Source: Gemmatimonadales bacterium
GTDB lineage: Bacteria; Gemmatimonadota; Gemmatimonadetes; Gemmatimonadales; GWC2-71-9
Direction of reading: 5' to 3'
Assembly (NCBI GenBank): GCA_013003805.1
Contig: JABDII010000102.1
Coordinates: 1-5,549 of the forward strand
DNA: 5,549 nt
Shown: positions 1 to 5,549 of the stretch, one piece after another
Layout of the letters: each line of letters starts with the position of its first letter
How positions within the stretch are numbered: the first letter of the stretch is position 1
Position numbers and translations under genes: made by a program
The notes under the pieces: generated by a model
The model's database searches: none
What the model was told of the DNA's origin: nothing
What the model saw: the letters and a program-made list of their open reading frames with translations, nothing else

Positions 1-28
1 CCATTTTGAATGTAGCCTGAATGCCGAA

Positions 29-53
29 CGAGGGCCCGATTTCGGGGCCCTCG
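29..53 (-). terminator. Probable intrinsic terminator after the small FlgD-like gene
   Basis: A perfect 9-bp GC-rich stem (29-37 pairing with 45-53) encloses a 7-nt loop, about 40 nt beyond the stop codon at 93-95 of the last minus-strand gene. The stem strength and position suit an intrinsic terminator. Neither flank carries a true T-run: on the minus strand the stem is followed by TTCGGCATTC, so U-tract support is weak. The hairpin is symmetrical and could equally serve a plus-strand transcript arriving from left of the window. Confidence 0.6.
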
Positions 54-74
54 CTCAGGGTTGGGGAGAGGCGA

Positions 75-97
75 CGTAGTTCGAGACGCGAACTACG
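75..97 (-). repeat. Perfect 9-bp inverted repeat spanning a stop codon
   Basis: Positions 75-83 (CGTAGTTCG) and 89-97 (CGAACTACG) are exact reverse complements separated by five bases. The TAG stop of the small FlgD-like gene (93-95) lies inside one arm, so the mRNA hairpin would begin in the last codon and extend past the stop. It lies 21 nt upstream, in the direction of transcription, of the stronger hairpin at 29-53. It could be part of a tandem terminator, an mRNA 3'-end stabiliser or a protein-binding dyad. The symmetry is seen directly; its function is unknown. Confidence 0.6.
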
Positions 98-536
98 CCC
101 CGACCTGTGCATCCCGGCTCACAATCATTTTCCGGGTGAATACGTCACCATCGACCGTCAGACGGTAAAAGTAGATCCCCGGCGTCGGCTCGGTCTCTCC
201 GCTCAACTGGGAACCATTCCAGCGGGCTTCGTGATCGCCGCACTCGACGCTCAGGTTCTCGACCGGAATTCGTGGCGCATCGACCAATGTCGGGATTGCC
301 ACGACCTGGGCCAGCACATTGAGAATCCTCAACGTAACAATCGGTTGATGGTCGTCCCGACACACATCGGAAAAAATTGTAAACGGGATCGTCGTCGCCG
401 GAAAGAACGGGTTGGGGTAGTTCTCTTTCAGCTCGGCCTTGGGAGGGGGCGTCGACGGATCGCGTTGCGCCACCGCCCGTAATGGCATGATCGCCAGCAG
501 GACGAGCCACCACCCCGGCCTGATCAACCGGTACAT
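93..536 (-). CDS. Small exported FlgD-Ig-like / type IX sorting-type domain protein
   Basis: This 147-residue protein has an N-terminal export signal (R3 and R6, hydrophobic residues about 9-19, likely cleavage after AVA or AVAQ near residue 24). A Pro-rich linker follows (29-33), and the rest resembles the C-terminal domain family described as FlgD-like Ig or type IX secretion sorting domain. Visible hallmarks are ENYPNPFFPATTIPFTI (38-54), VTLRILNVLAQVV (67-79), ARWNGSQLSG (104-113), GIYFYRL (120-126) and FTRKMIVSRD (133-142). In most proteins this domain is a tail on a large secreted enzyme; here it makes up nearly the whole mature protein. Cys59 and Cys99 could form a disulfide in the periplasm or outside. 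I chose ATG 534-536 because it opens directly onto the signal peptide and has AAAGGGG about 5 nt upstream. A longer reading to 686 would overlap selB and add a Gly/Pro/Arg-rich extension with no export signal. The partner or cargo is unknown. Confidence 0.85.
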   Translation of the reverse strand: MYRLIRPGWWLVLLAIMPLRAVAQRDPSTPPPKAELKENYPNPFFPATTIPFTIFSDVCRDDHQPIVTLRILNVLAQVVAIPTLVDAPRIPVENLSVECGDHEARWNGSQLSGETEPTPGIYFYRLTVDGDVFTRKMIVSRDAQVGA

Positions 537-616
537 GTGGACCCCTTTGACTGACGTAGGAAGTTTCTTAGTCACCCTCCACGGAAGGTCGTATGAATGG
601 AACATTGCAAGATCAG

Positions 617-650
617 GGCCCTCGCGCAACGGCGCAGCCAGTCGAGGGCT
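617..650 (-). other. Hairpin at the 3' end of selB (possible weak terminator or attenuator)
   Basis: Positions 618-624 (GCCCTCG) pair perfectly with 643-649 (CGAGGGC), and a G-T wobble at 617/650 extends the stem. A short inner stem is possible (625-627 with 632-634). The structure starts within the selB stop codon (649-651) and occupies the first part of the 112-nt gap before the small exported protein gene. No T-run follows on the minus strand, so it may reduce read-through or protect the selB mRNA end rather than terminate fully. I found no convincing -35/-10 pair in the rest of the gap (537-616). Confidence 0.4.
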
Positions 651-2508
651 AGGGGGACCCCGCCCGCCGGGACAGGCGGCGCACATCGCCCAATCGGGTC
701 GTAATCCCTTGGCCGTCGGACCACTCGAGCAGCGGAATGAGGAATTTCCTGGTCAGCCCGAGGCGCTCCCGGAGCTCGGCTATTGTGATGTCACCGCTGG
801 ACCCGATCTCAGCCAGGGTGGCGATGAACCGATCGAGCGCTGTCTTGGCGAAGTATCGGTCGCGGCCGATTGAGACCACCCGCCCCTCCCGGGCCGCCAA
901 ACGGAGCGTGTCTCTGATGTCCTTCCTCTCCAAGCGCTCGATCAGCTCCGCGAGGCTTGGTGGGGCCAAGCCTTCCCGTTCGAGAAAGGCAACCACCCGA
1001 TCGATCTCCTGTTGTCCGCCGGCCACCCTGGGCTCGAAGCCGGGTCGGCGGACGCGGCCGTCGGATAGCTCGAGTTCGCCGCTATCGAGCAGACCGGTCA
1101 CGACTGACTCGGCGATCCAGGGAGTGTTGCTGAGCCGGGCTTTCAAGTCTTGGAGTGGAATGCCCGTCTCGGAAGGGTTCATCTCGTGGTAGGCGTCGAC
1201 CCGTGCCAGTGCTGAACCCGTAGCGTGCTTCACCGCGCGGTGTTCGACCCAATGACTGCCTGCCCGGACCAACGTCGATACGGTGGCGAGAACTCGATCG
1301 CATTCCGTCCGTGAGAGGCCGAGGAGCACCGGCAAATCCGCATCATCTATCCCGCCGGCGCGGCGTTGGGCCAAGGCCTCGAGACGGGTTCCCGGATCGC
1401 TCGCACCGAGCCCCGGAGGCCAGGTCGCCCGGCGGCGCTGGGGAAGCGGGTCAACGATCCACCCACCCCCGATGGCGGACACCGGGCTGTACGACCGCAC
1501 CACAAACCGATCGCCTCCGCGGGCCACGACCCGCCCTTCGAGCGCCAGCCGCGCCGTGGCCGAGCCGCCCGGCTCGAGCGCGGACTTGGGATAGACTCGG
1601 GCTAAGATTTCCTGGGTGCCGAGATTGACCCGGATCCGGGTCCGAGGGCGAAGCGCCTTGGGCGCCGTGGGCGCAAGCGACAAATGGACGTCGAGGGCGG
1701 AAGTGGCCTGCCACGGGAGAACATCCGTCACGATGACGTCGCCGCGACGAATCCGATCGCGATCGACCCCGGCGAGACCGATCGCGGCCCTGGCCCGGTG
1801 GCGTGTGCGCCGGACCTCTTTGCTGTAATGCTCCAGGGAACGCACCCGGGCTCTGTGGCCCGCAGGTAGCACATTCACGGGGTCGCCGACGGCGAGTTGA
1901 CCCGACCAGATCGTCCCGGTGACCACCGTGCCGACCCCCGCGACCGAAAAGGCCCGGTCGATGGGCATGCGGAAGGCGTCGCCCTCGTCCGCTTCGGTGA
2001 GCGTGCGTCCGGCGTTCCGGATAGCCTCGAGCAGCTCGTCGATCCCCCCCCCATCGCCGGTCACCGGCGATACGATGAGCGGTGGACCGAAGTCAATGGG
2101 GGAGTCGCTGAGCCGCTCCTCGAGATCGCCCGCCACCAATTCGGCCCACTCCCGTTCGACCAGATCGGCTTTGGTGACCACCGGGATGCCGAGTCGAATA
2201 CCGAGTTGCTCGACGATGAGGAGGTGCTCGAGCGTCTGCGGCATGATCCCCTCATCGGCAGCTACGACGAGGAGCACGAGATCGACGCCCGTCGCCCCGG
2301 CGACCATGGTTCGGATGAAGTCTTCGTGCCCGGGTACGTCGATCACCCCGGCCGGTTCCGGATCACCCAGGTCCAAGGGCGCAAAATTGAGATCGATCGT
2401 GATGCCGCGTCGGCGTTCTTCGGCAAGGCGGTCCATGGCACGCCCCGTCAGGGCTTCCACGAGCCTGCTCTTGCCGTGATCGATGTGCCCAGCGGTGCCG
2501 ATTATCAT
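649..2508 (-). CDS. selB: Selenocysteine-specific translation elongation factor SelB
   Basis: SelB is the cytoplasmic GTPase that carries selenocysteinyl-tRNA(Sec) to the ribosome and recodes UGA where a SECIS hairpin follows it. This protein has 619 residues, normal for the family. The GTPase domain has G1 GHIDHGKS (7-14), the SelB-typical RRRGITIDL switch region (32-40), G3 DVPGH (57-61), G4 TKAD (112-115) and a G5-like SPVTG (147-151). Translation-factor beta-barrel domains follow, including AFSVAGVGTVVTGTIWSG (186-203), to about residue 355. The remaining 260 or so residues are the winged-helix region that binds SECIS RNA, ending in the diagnostic TRKFLIPLLEWSD and GITTRLGDVRRL (586-612). 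The ATG overlaps the recO stop as ATGA, so translation is probably coupled; a GGAG about 11 nt upstream is a modest ribosome site. No selA, selC or selD lies in the window, but SelB implies the genome decodes selenocysteine. A run of nine G (2044-2052 on the minus strand) follows the G5 motif; the frame is intact here. Confidence 0.97.
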   Translation of the reverse strand: MIIGTAGHIDHGKSRLVEALTGRAMDRLAEERRRGITIDLNFAPLDLGDPEPAGVIDVPGHEDFIRTMVAGATGVDLVLLVVAADEGIMPQTLEHLLIVEQLGIRLGIPVVTKADLVEREWAELVAGDLEERLSDSPIDFGPPLIVSPVTGDGGGIDELLEAIRNAGRTLTEADEGDAFRMPIDRAFSVAGVGTVVTGTIWSGQLAVGDPVNVLPAGHRARVRSLEHYSKEVRRTRHRARAAIGLAGVDRDRIRRGDVIVTDVLPWQATSALDVHLSLAPTAPKALRPRTRIRVNLGTQEILARVYPKSALEPGGSATARLALEGRVVARGGDRFVVRSYSPVSAIGGGWIVDPLPQRRRATWPPGLGASDPGTRLEALAQRRAGGIDDADLPVLLGLSRTECDRVLATVSTLVRAGSHWVEHRAVKHATGSALARVDAYHEMNPSETGIPLQDLKARLSNTPWIAESVVTGLLDSGELELSDGRVRRPGFEPRVAGGQQEIDRVVAFLEREGLAPPSLAELIERLERKDIRDTLRLAAREGRVVSIGRDRYFAKTALDRFIATLAEIGSSGDITIAELRERLGLTRKFLIPLLEWSDGQGITTRLGDVRRLSRRAGSP

Positions 2509-3266
2509 GCCCGGGCTGTCTCCGCTCGGGTCCAGAATTGGAGTGCAGGCAGCTCGGCGCCGTCTGCTAGGTGATACCGGATGTACCGTTCGAGCAGTCG
2601 TCGGTGCGCTCTCCCATGTCGAGTGTCGAGTTCCGGTAGTTCCCGGACGGGATCGACGAGGGCGTCGAGCGCCGACCGATCACCGGGGCCGAGTCGAGTC
2701 ACGCCCACGGCGCTCGCGCATCGCGTGCATACGGCTCCCCCTTCGGCCGCGCTGAAAAGCAATTCCCCTTCAGCTCCGATGGGCGTGCCGTCTCGAACGC
2801 AGCGATCGAGCGCTGGAGCGAACCCCAGCTCAGACACCATTCGCCACAACATTCGGAGTGCGACGACTTCCACCGCCTCGGAAGGTGAGGTCTCGAGAAT
2901 GGAAAGCGCCCCCTGCAAGAGATCGAAACTCTCCGGGTGCGGATTTGCCGGAGCGAACCTGAGCATCAGCTCAGCGAGGGCCACGGAGGCGGTGTAGCGC
3001 TCGAGCGATATGGCCAGACTGGTTCGGAGGTGAGTGAGCTCGAATTCAGCGAGCGTGTGGAGCTCGCGATGAGGGCTCAGGTAGATCTCGACGACTCCAT
3101 CGCTCAATGGCTGGAGCGACGCCCCGAATCGACTCTTCGGCCGTAACGCGCCTTTCGCGATGGCACTCAGCACGCCAGCATCCCGAGTCGCCAGGCGTAC
3201 GATCTTCGACGTCTCCCGATACCGCATGGTCGACAGGATGATCGCGGGGGTGGTGATGCGACTCAG
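2505..3266 (-). CDS. recO: DNA repair and recombination mediator RecO, probably with a CTG start
   Basis: RecO works with RecF and RecR to load RecA on SSB-coated single-stranded DNA at gaps and also anneals strands. From the proposed CTG at 3264-3266 the protein has 253 residues. An N-terminal OB fold (about 1-83) includes TTPAIIL, YRETSKIVRLATRDAG and the family-typical AKGALRPKSRFG. A helical domain follows, then a zinc-ribbon-like element with CVRD (156-159) and CTRC (180-183), in which one of the usual four Cys is Asp. Start choice: the first ATG (3225-3227) would cut off the first OB strand and has no Shine-Dalgarno. An in-frame TGA at 3291-3293 bounds the extension, and no ATG, GTG or TTG lies between. 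CTG 3264-3266 sits 1 nt after the lipoprotein stop and just after GAGGGGGGAG (3271-3280), an excellent ribosome site. The 3' end overlaps selB by 4 nt. Family assignment is secure; the start codon is inferred. The conservative alternative is 2505-3227, 240 residues. Confidence 0.93.
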   Translation of the reverse strand: MSRITTPAIILSTMRYRETSKIVRLATRDAGVLSAIAKGALRPKSRFGASLQPLSDGVVEIYLSPHRELHTLAEFELTHLRTSLAISLERYTASVALAELMLRFAPANPHPESFDLLQGALSILETSPSEAVEVVALRMLWRMVSELGFAPALDRCVRDGTPIGAEGELLFSAAEGGAVCTRCASAVGVTRLGPGDRSALDALVDPVRELPELDTRHGRAHRRLLERYIRYHLADGAELPALQFWTRAETARA

Positions 3267-3267
3267 C

Positions 3268-4320
3268 CTACTCCCCCCTCTGAAACTGGGTCACGGCCGC
3301 GTCGGCTGGACAGTGTCCCAATGGGATGGCACGGATCTCCACCAGATTCTCATCCAGCACCCGAGCCGCTCCGGCTTCACCTCCGATGCACGAACCAGCC
3401 TCGATGGCGTAGATACGTCCCCGGCTGTCGACCTCGACGCCGGAGTTGTCGGGAACGTTGACTCCGTCACCCTCGCCTCGCGTGACGGCACGTGAGCGGA
3501 TGTCAAACTCCATCAGCCCCTGGGCCCGCGAGCTGACAAAGAGACGATCGGCGTCTCCGGCGATGGGCCCGGGGCTCGTGCCGAAGCCACCGAAGCTTGC
3601 GACCTCCTCGCGGCTCACGGGATCGACGATCGAGAGCCGGGCACTGATGCCGTCCATGCCGACATTCATCACATACAGCAGCCCATCGCCTGCCACATCC
3701 GCATGCCGTGCGTTCCCGGGGCCCGGCAGCGGAATCGAGTCCACGCCGGCCGCGCGCTGATTGAGGGTCGGGTCCACCACGGTGATCCAACTCTCACCCG
3801 CGACGCACAATGTTGGTGGAATGCCGCAAGGCGTGAGGTTGCCGTTGATGACGAACAGGCGACCTCGCGTGAATACGAGGCCCTGAGGGTGAAGACCCAC
3901 GGCGAGTTCGGTGGTGGCACCGGACAGATAGTTCACTCTCAACACGGCATCCAGATCGGCACTCGCCACATAGGCGATGGAATCGTCGATGATGGTGACC
4001 GCTTGGGGGCTCGATCCCGGATCCAAGGGGATCCTCCGCATCACCTGTGGACCCTCGAGGGTCACTACCACGAGCTGCGCATCCGACGGGGATATCACCA
4101 CCGCGATGGCACCCAAGGCCGCCACGGGGCCCGCGTCGGTCACCCCCAGCGCAAGGACCGTGGCACTGGAGGGAGCGGTGACGGGAATGATGCTCAGGGA
4201 TCCGTCAGTCCGGTTCGACACCACCAGGACTTCCTCCGGAGGAGGAAGCGGTGGGAAGGGATCTGCGCAGCCGGCAAGGAATGCGGAGGCCAAGACCGAC
4301 TGGAAGAGGAGACGACGCAT
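3268..4320 (-). CDS. Lipoprotein with a YncE/BtuG-like seven-bladed beta-propeller
   Basis: This 350-residue protein begins with a lipoprotein signal: MRR, a hydrophobic stretch and the lipobox LAGC, making Cys18 the lipidated residue. A Pro-rich linker (21-28) precedes about seven WD/YVTN-style repeats of the form hydrophobic strand, turn, hydrophobic strand, Asp-Pro turn. Approximate blades are 30-60, 71-105, 114-143, 153-200, 213-250, 258-285 and 301-340; clear examples are RLFVING, WITVVDPTLN, LLYVMN, LSIVDPVSREEV, RLFVSS and RIYAIE. Besides Cys18 there are four Cys, C165/C172 and C311/C337, spaced as if for two disulfides, which suits an extracytoplasmic protein. The gene lies 42 nt downstream of a TonB-dependent receptor. 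In Bacteroides, propeller lipoproteins (BtuG) encoded beside BtuB capture cobalamin on the cell surface, so a surface ligand-binding partner of the receptor is a reasonable inference, not shown here. Ribosome site is weak (GCGGGT), so coupling to the receptor gene is possible. A generic YncE-like function remains possible. Confidence 0.88.
   Translation of the reverse strand: MRRLLFQSVLASAFLAGCADPFPPLPPPEEVLVVSNRTDGSLSIIPVTAPSSATVLALGVTDAGPVAALGAIAVVISPSDAQLVVVTLEGPQVMRRIPLDPGSSPQAVTIIDDSIAYVASADLDAVLRVNYLSGATTELAVGLHPQGLVFTRGRLFVINGNLTPCGIPPTLCVAGESWITVVDPTLNQRAAGVDSIPLPGPGNARHADVAGDGLLYVMNVGMDGISARLSIVDPVSREEVASFGGFGTSPGPIAGDADRLFVSSRAQGLMEFDIRSRAVTRGEGDGVNVPDNSGVEVDSRGRIYAIEAGSCIGGEAGAARVLDENLVEIRAIPLGHCPADAAVTQFQRGE
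3271..3280 (-). promoter_or_regulatory. Ribosome binding site supporting a CTG start of recO
   Basis: On the minus strand this reads GAGGGGGGAG, inside the last codons of the lipoprotein gene and 4 nt before the proposed recO CTG (3264-3266). The purine-rich G tract matches the anti-Shine-Dalgarno at good spacing. No comparable sequence precedes the downstream ATG at 3225-3227, so this site decides the start in favour of the longer RecO. Confidence 0.6.
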
Positions 4321-4362
4321 GTGACCCGCTGAGAGGAGGTGCTGAAATGTACCTGGAGGTGG
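4321..4362 (-). other. Short gap between receptor and lipoprotein with duplicated anti-Shine-Dalgarno-like motif
   Basis: The 42-nt gap holds no promoter or terminator that I can see. On the transcribed strand CACCTCC occurs twice, 20 bp apart (complement at 4335-4341 and 4355-4361), resembling the 3' end of 16S rRNA rather than a ribosome binding site. The lipoprotein start itself has only a weak GCGGGT upstream. The two genes therefore probably share one mRNA. Confidence 0.4.
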
Positions 4363-5549
4363 CTAGAACCGGACCCTGGCTCCCAGAGAGGCGACGCGTC
4401 CCCTGCCCTGGAAGCCCACCACCGTATCGTATTCCTCGTCGAGGGCGTTCTCCACCCGAAGCGTCGCGGTCACCCCAGGGTGCCCCGGACGCGGTCGAAG
4501 GACATCAACCATAGCGCTCACTTCGAGGGTCGTATAGCCCGGGAGCCTCACCCGGACCGCGGTGAAATCTTCGAACGCGAGATCGTCCCGGGATCCGACG
4601 TGGTTCAGGTTCAGGCCGAGGGTCGCGCGCCCGGCGAGCCGAACCGAGCCAGCAACTCGCAGCGCGTGTGCGGGCCGCCGCACCAGCGGTTGGCCGAGCT
4701 CGAAAGCGGTACCCGGACTGCCGTCCGCCCCGGGATCGGTCGTTTCCGTATCCAGGTAGGTATACTGGCCGGTCACCGTGATACCGGCACGCGGCACGAG
4801 GGAGACACCGGTTTCAATGCCACGCGCTAAGGCCTGGGGTAAGTTGTCGTAATTCGGAAGTCCCGGTTCCGCAAAGGAATACTGGACAAGGTCACGAAAC
4901 CGCTGATCGAAGTAGTTGGCCCACACGGCGAAACTCCCACCCCACATGGTGTGTTCCGCTCCCACTTCCCAGCTGATCGAGCGCTCAGGATCGAGATCAG
5001 GATTCCCGACTTCGAACGGCTCGTTGGCAAAGTTCTCCGCAAATGTGGGGGCCTTGAAGCCGGTGCCCAGGGAGGCACGGATTCGGAGATCTGAGCTCAG
5101 GCGATACACCGCGCCGGCCCGGTAGGTGAAGAACGAGCCGAAGGCGTCGTTATCGTCCAGCCGCGCGCCGAGATGGAGACTCAGCGGCAGGGAAAGATCG
5201 ATGAGCGCCTGCACGTACGAGCTGAGATTCCGTCGATCTTCATCGAAGGGTGTTGAACTCGTTGCCTCCGGCCCCGATCCAAAGTTAGAGGAAGCTTCCC
5301 CGTTCAGCTGTTCTCGGTCGAGATCGACTATCGCTCCGGCTGTAATCATGACCGAAGGCAGGGCGAGCACGTCGAGTCGGGCATCAACACTCTGCCGCAG
5401 GATGTTGAATGACCGGTGCCGCGCGAAAGCGAATCCGAGGGTGTCGCCTGGGTGATCTTGGCGGTCATCGAACCCGCCGTCGATGTGGTACCGGGTGTAG
5501 AGGAGCTTCCCTTCGACTCCGGGGGAGAAGCGTCTGCCAAATTCGACAC
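4363..5549 (-). CDS. TonB-dependent outer-membrane receptor, BtuB-like, C-terminal part only
   Basis: The frame is open to the right edge (first whole codon 5545-5547), giving the last 394 residues of a TonB-dependent receptor. The signal peptide, TonB box and plug domain lie beyond the window. What is seen is the 22-strand barrel region: alternating hydrophobic strands with long loops, the family-typical GTGFKAPTFAENF (161-173) followed by GNPDLDPE (181-188), SWEVGAEH (192-199), YFDQRFRDLVQYS (212-224), QPLVRRPAH (286-294) and the ending NALDEEY to terminal Phe (368-394), as expected for BAM-dependent assembly. The protein would import a scarce ligand using proton-motive force via TonB-ExbBD. 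The overall pattern and GRGR before the last strand recall the BtuB/Cir/FepA group, and the adjacent propeller lipoprotein favours a BtuB-type cobalamin receptor, but the barrel alone does not fix the substrate. The GTG at 5368-5370 lies inside a barrel strand and is not a start. Regulatory elements such as a cobalamin riboswitch would lie outside the window. Confidence 0.95.
   Translation of the reverse strand, partial: VEFGRRFSPGVEGKLLYTRYHIDGGFDDRQDHPGDTLGFAFARHRSFNILRQSVDARLDVLALPSVMITAGAIVDLDREQLNGEASSNFGSGPEATSSTPFDEDRRNLSSYVQALIDLSLPLSLHLGARLDDNDAFGSFFTYRAGAVYRLSSDLRIRASLGTGFKAPTFAENFANEPFEVGNPDLDPERSISWEVGAEHTMWGGSFAVWANYFDQRFRDLVQYSFAEPGLPNYDNLPQALARGIETGVSLVPRAGITVTGQYTYLDTETTDPGADGSPGTAFELGQPLVRRPAHALRVAGSVRLAGRATLGLNLNHVGSRDDLAFEDFTAVRVRLPGYTTLEVSAMVDVLRPRPGHPGVTATLRVENALDEEYDTVVGFQGRGRVASLGARVRF

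Noticed and set aside
537..616. Promoter for the small exported protein gene (TTGCAA at 605-610, TAAGAA-like box nearer the gene)
   Set aside because: No pair of -35 and -10 boxes with 16-18 bp spacing could be found; the matches are too weak to report.
537..648. Possible tRNA(Sec) or SECIS element in the 112-nt gap after selB
   Set aside because: The size would fit selC, but there is no T-loop GTTCGA motif, no acceptor stem and no TCA anticodon arm; the hairpin follows a TAG stop, not an in-frame TGA.
93..686. Longer version of the FlgD-like protein starting at 686
   Set aside because: It would overlap selB by 38 bases and add 50 Gly/Pro/Arg-rich residues ahead of an obvious signal peptide; ATG 534-536 has a good ribosome site.
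1897..2574. Long open frames on the plus strand opposite selB (for example 1897-2574 and 1919-2479)
   Set aside because: They lie wholly or mostly antisense to well-supported selB, have Arg/Ser/Pro/Asp-rich compositions with no recognisable domain, and are typical by-products of high-GC codon use.
3703..4332. Plus-strand open frame of about 209 codons opposite the lipoprotein gene
   Set aside because: It is antisense to the propeller lipoprotein, rich in His, Arg and Gly, and has no signal, domain or convincing ribosome site.
4334..4514. Plus-strand AGGAGG (4334-4339) with ATG at 4347 opening a 55-codon frame
   Set aside because: The ribosome-site match is striking, but the frame runs antisense through the end of the receptor gene and encodes a Pro/Arg-rich shadow product; the AGGAGG is better read as the complement of the CACCTCC repeat.
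4363..5370. Receptor gene starting at GTG 5368-5370
   Set aside because: The same frame continues without a stop to the window edge and encodes further barrel strands, so this is an internal Val codon of a gene truncated by the window.

Overview
This is a high-GC bacterial window in which every convincing gene lies on the minus strand, so transcription runs from right to left. In that order the genes are: a TonB-dependent outer-membrane receptor cut by the right edge; a secreted lipoprotein that looks like a seven-bladed beta-propeller; the recombination mediator RecO; the selenocysteine elongation factor SelB; and a small exported protein that is almost entirely a FlgD-like/type IX-style C-terminal domain. 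The outer-membrane receptor and lipobox point to a diderm. The small protein's YPNPF motif is typical of the FCB group (Bacteroidota, Gemmatimonadota and relatives). Together with the GC content and the style of RecO and of this protein, my best inference is Gemmatimonadota or a close relative; no rRNA or marker gene is present to confirm it.

Layout: receptor 3' part (4363-5549), 42-nt gap, lipoprotein (3268-4320), 1-nt gap, recO (2505-3266 if it starts at CTG), 4-nt ATGA overlap, selB (649-2508), 112-nt gap holding a hairpin, small FlgD-like protein (93-536), then two hairpins (75-97 and 29-53) that probably end the transcription unit. There are no tRNAs, rRNAs, insertion sequences or CRISPR arrays, and no gene-free stretch above 300 bases. 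I found no convincing promoter, so the receptor-lipoprotein-recO-selB run is probably read from a promoter right of the window.

The genes form two functional groups. The receptor and lipoprotein make a plausible uptake pair resembling the BtuB-BtuG vitamin B12 system of Bacteroides, though substrate and orthology are unproven. RecO and SelB are cytoplasmic housekeeping proteins (DNA repair, selenocysteine decoding) linked to the pair only by tight spacing. The points most worth a second look are the receptor-propeller pair, the lack of any ATG, GTG or TTG codon able to start a full-length RecO, the stand-alone sorting-type domain, and the dyad symmetries at the left end.
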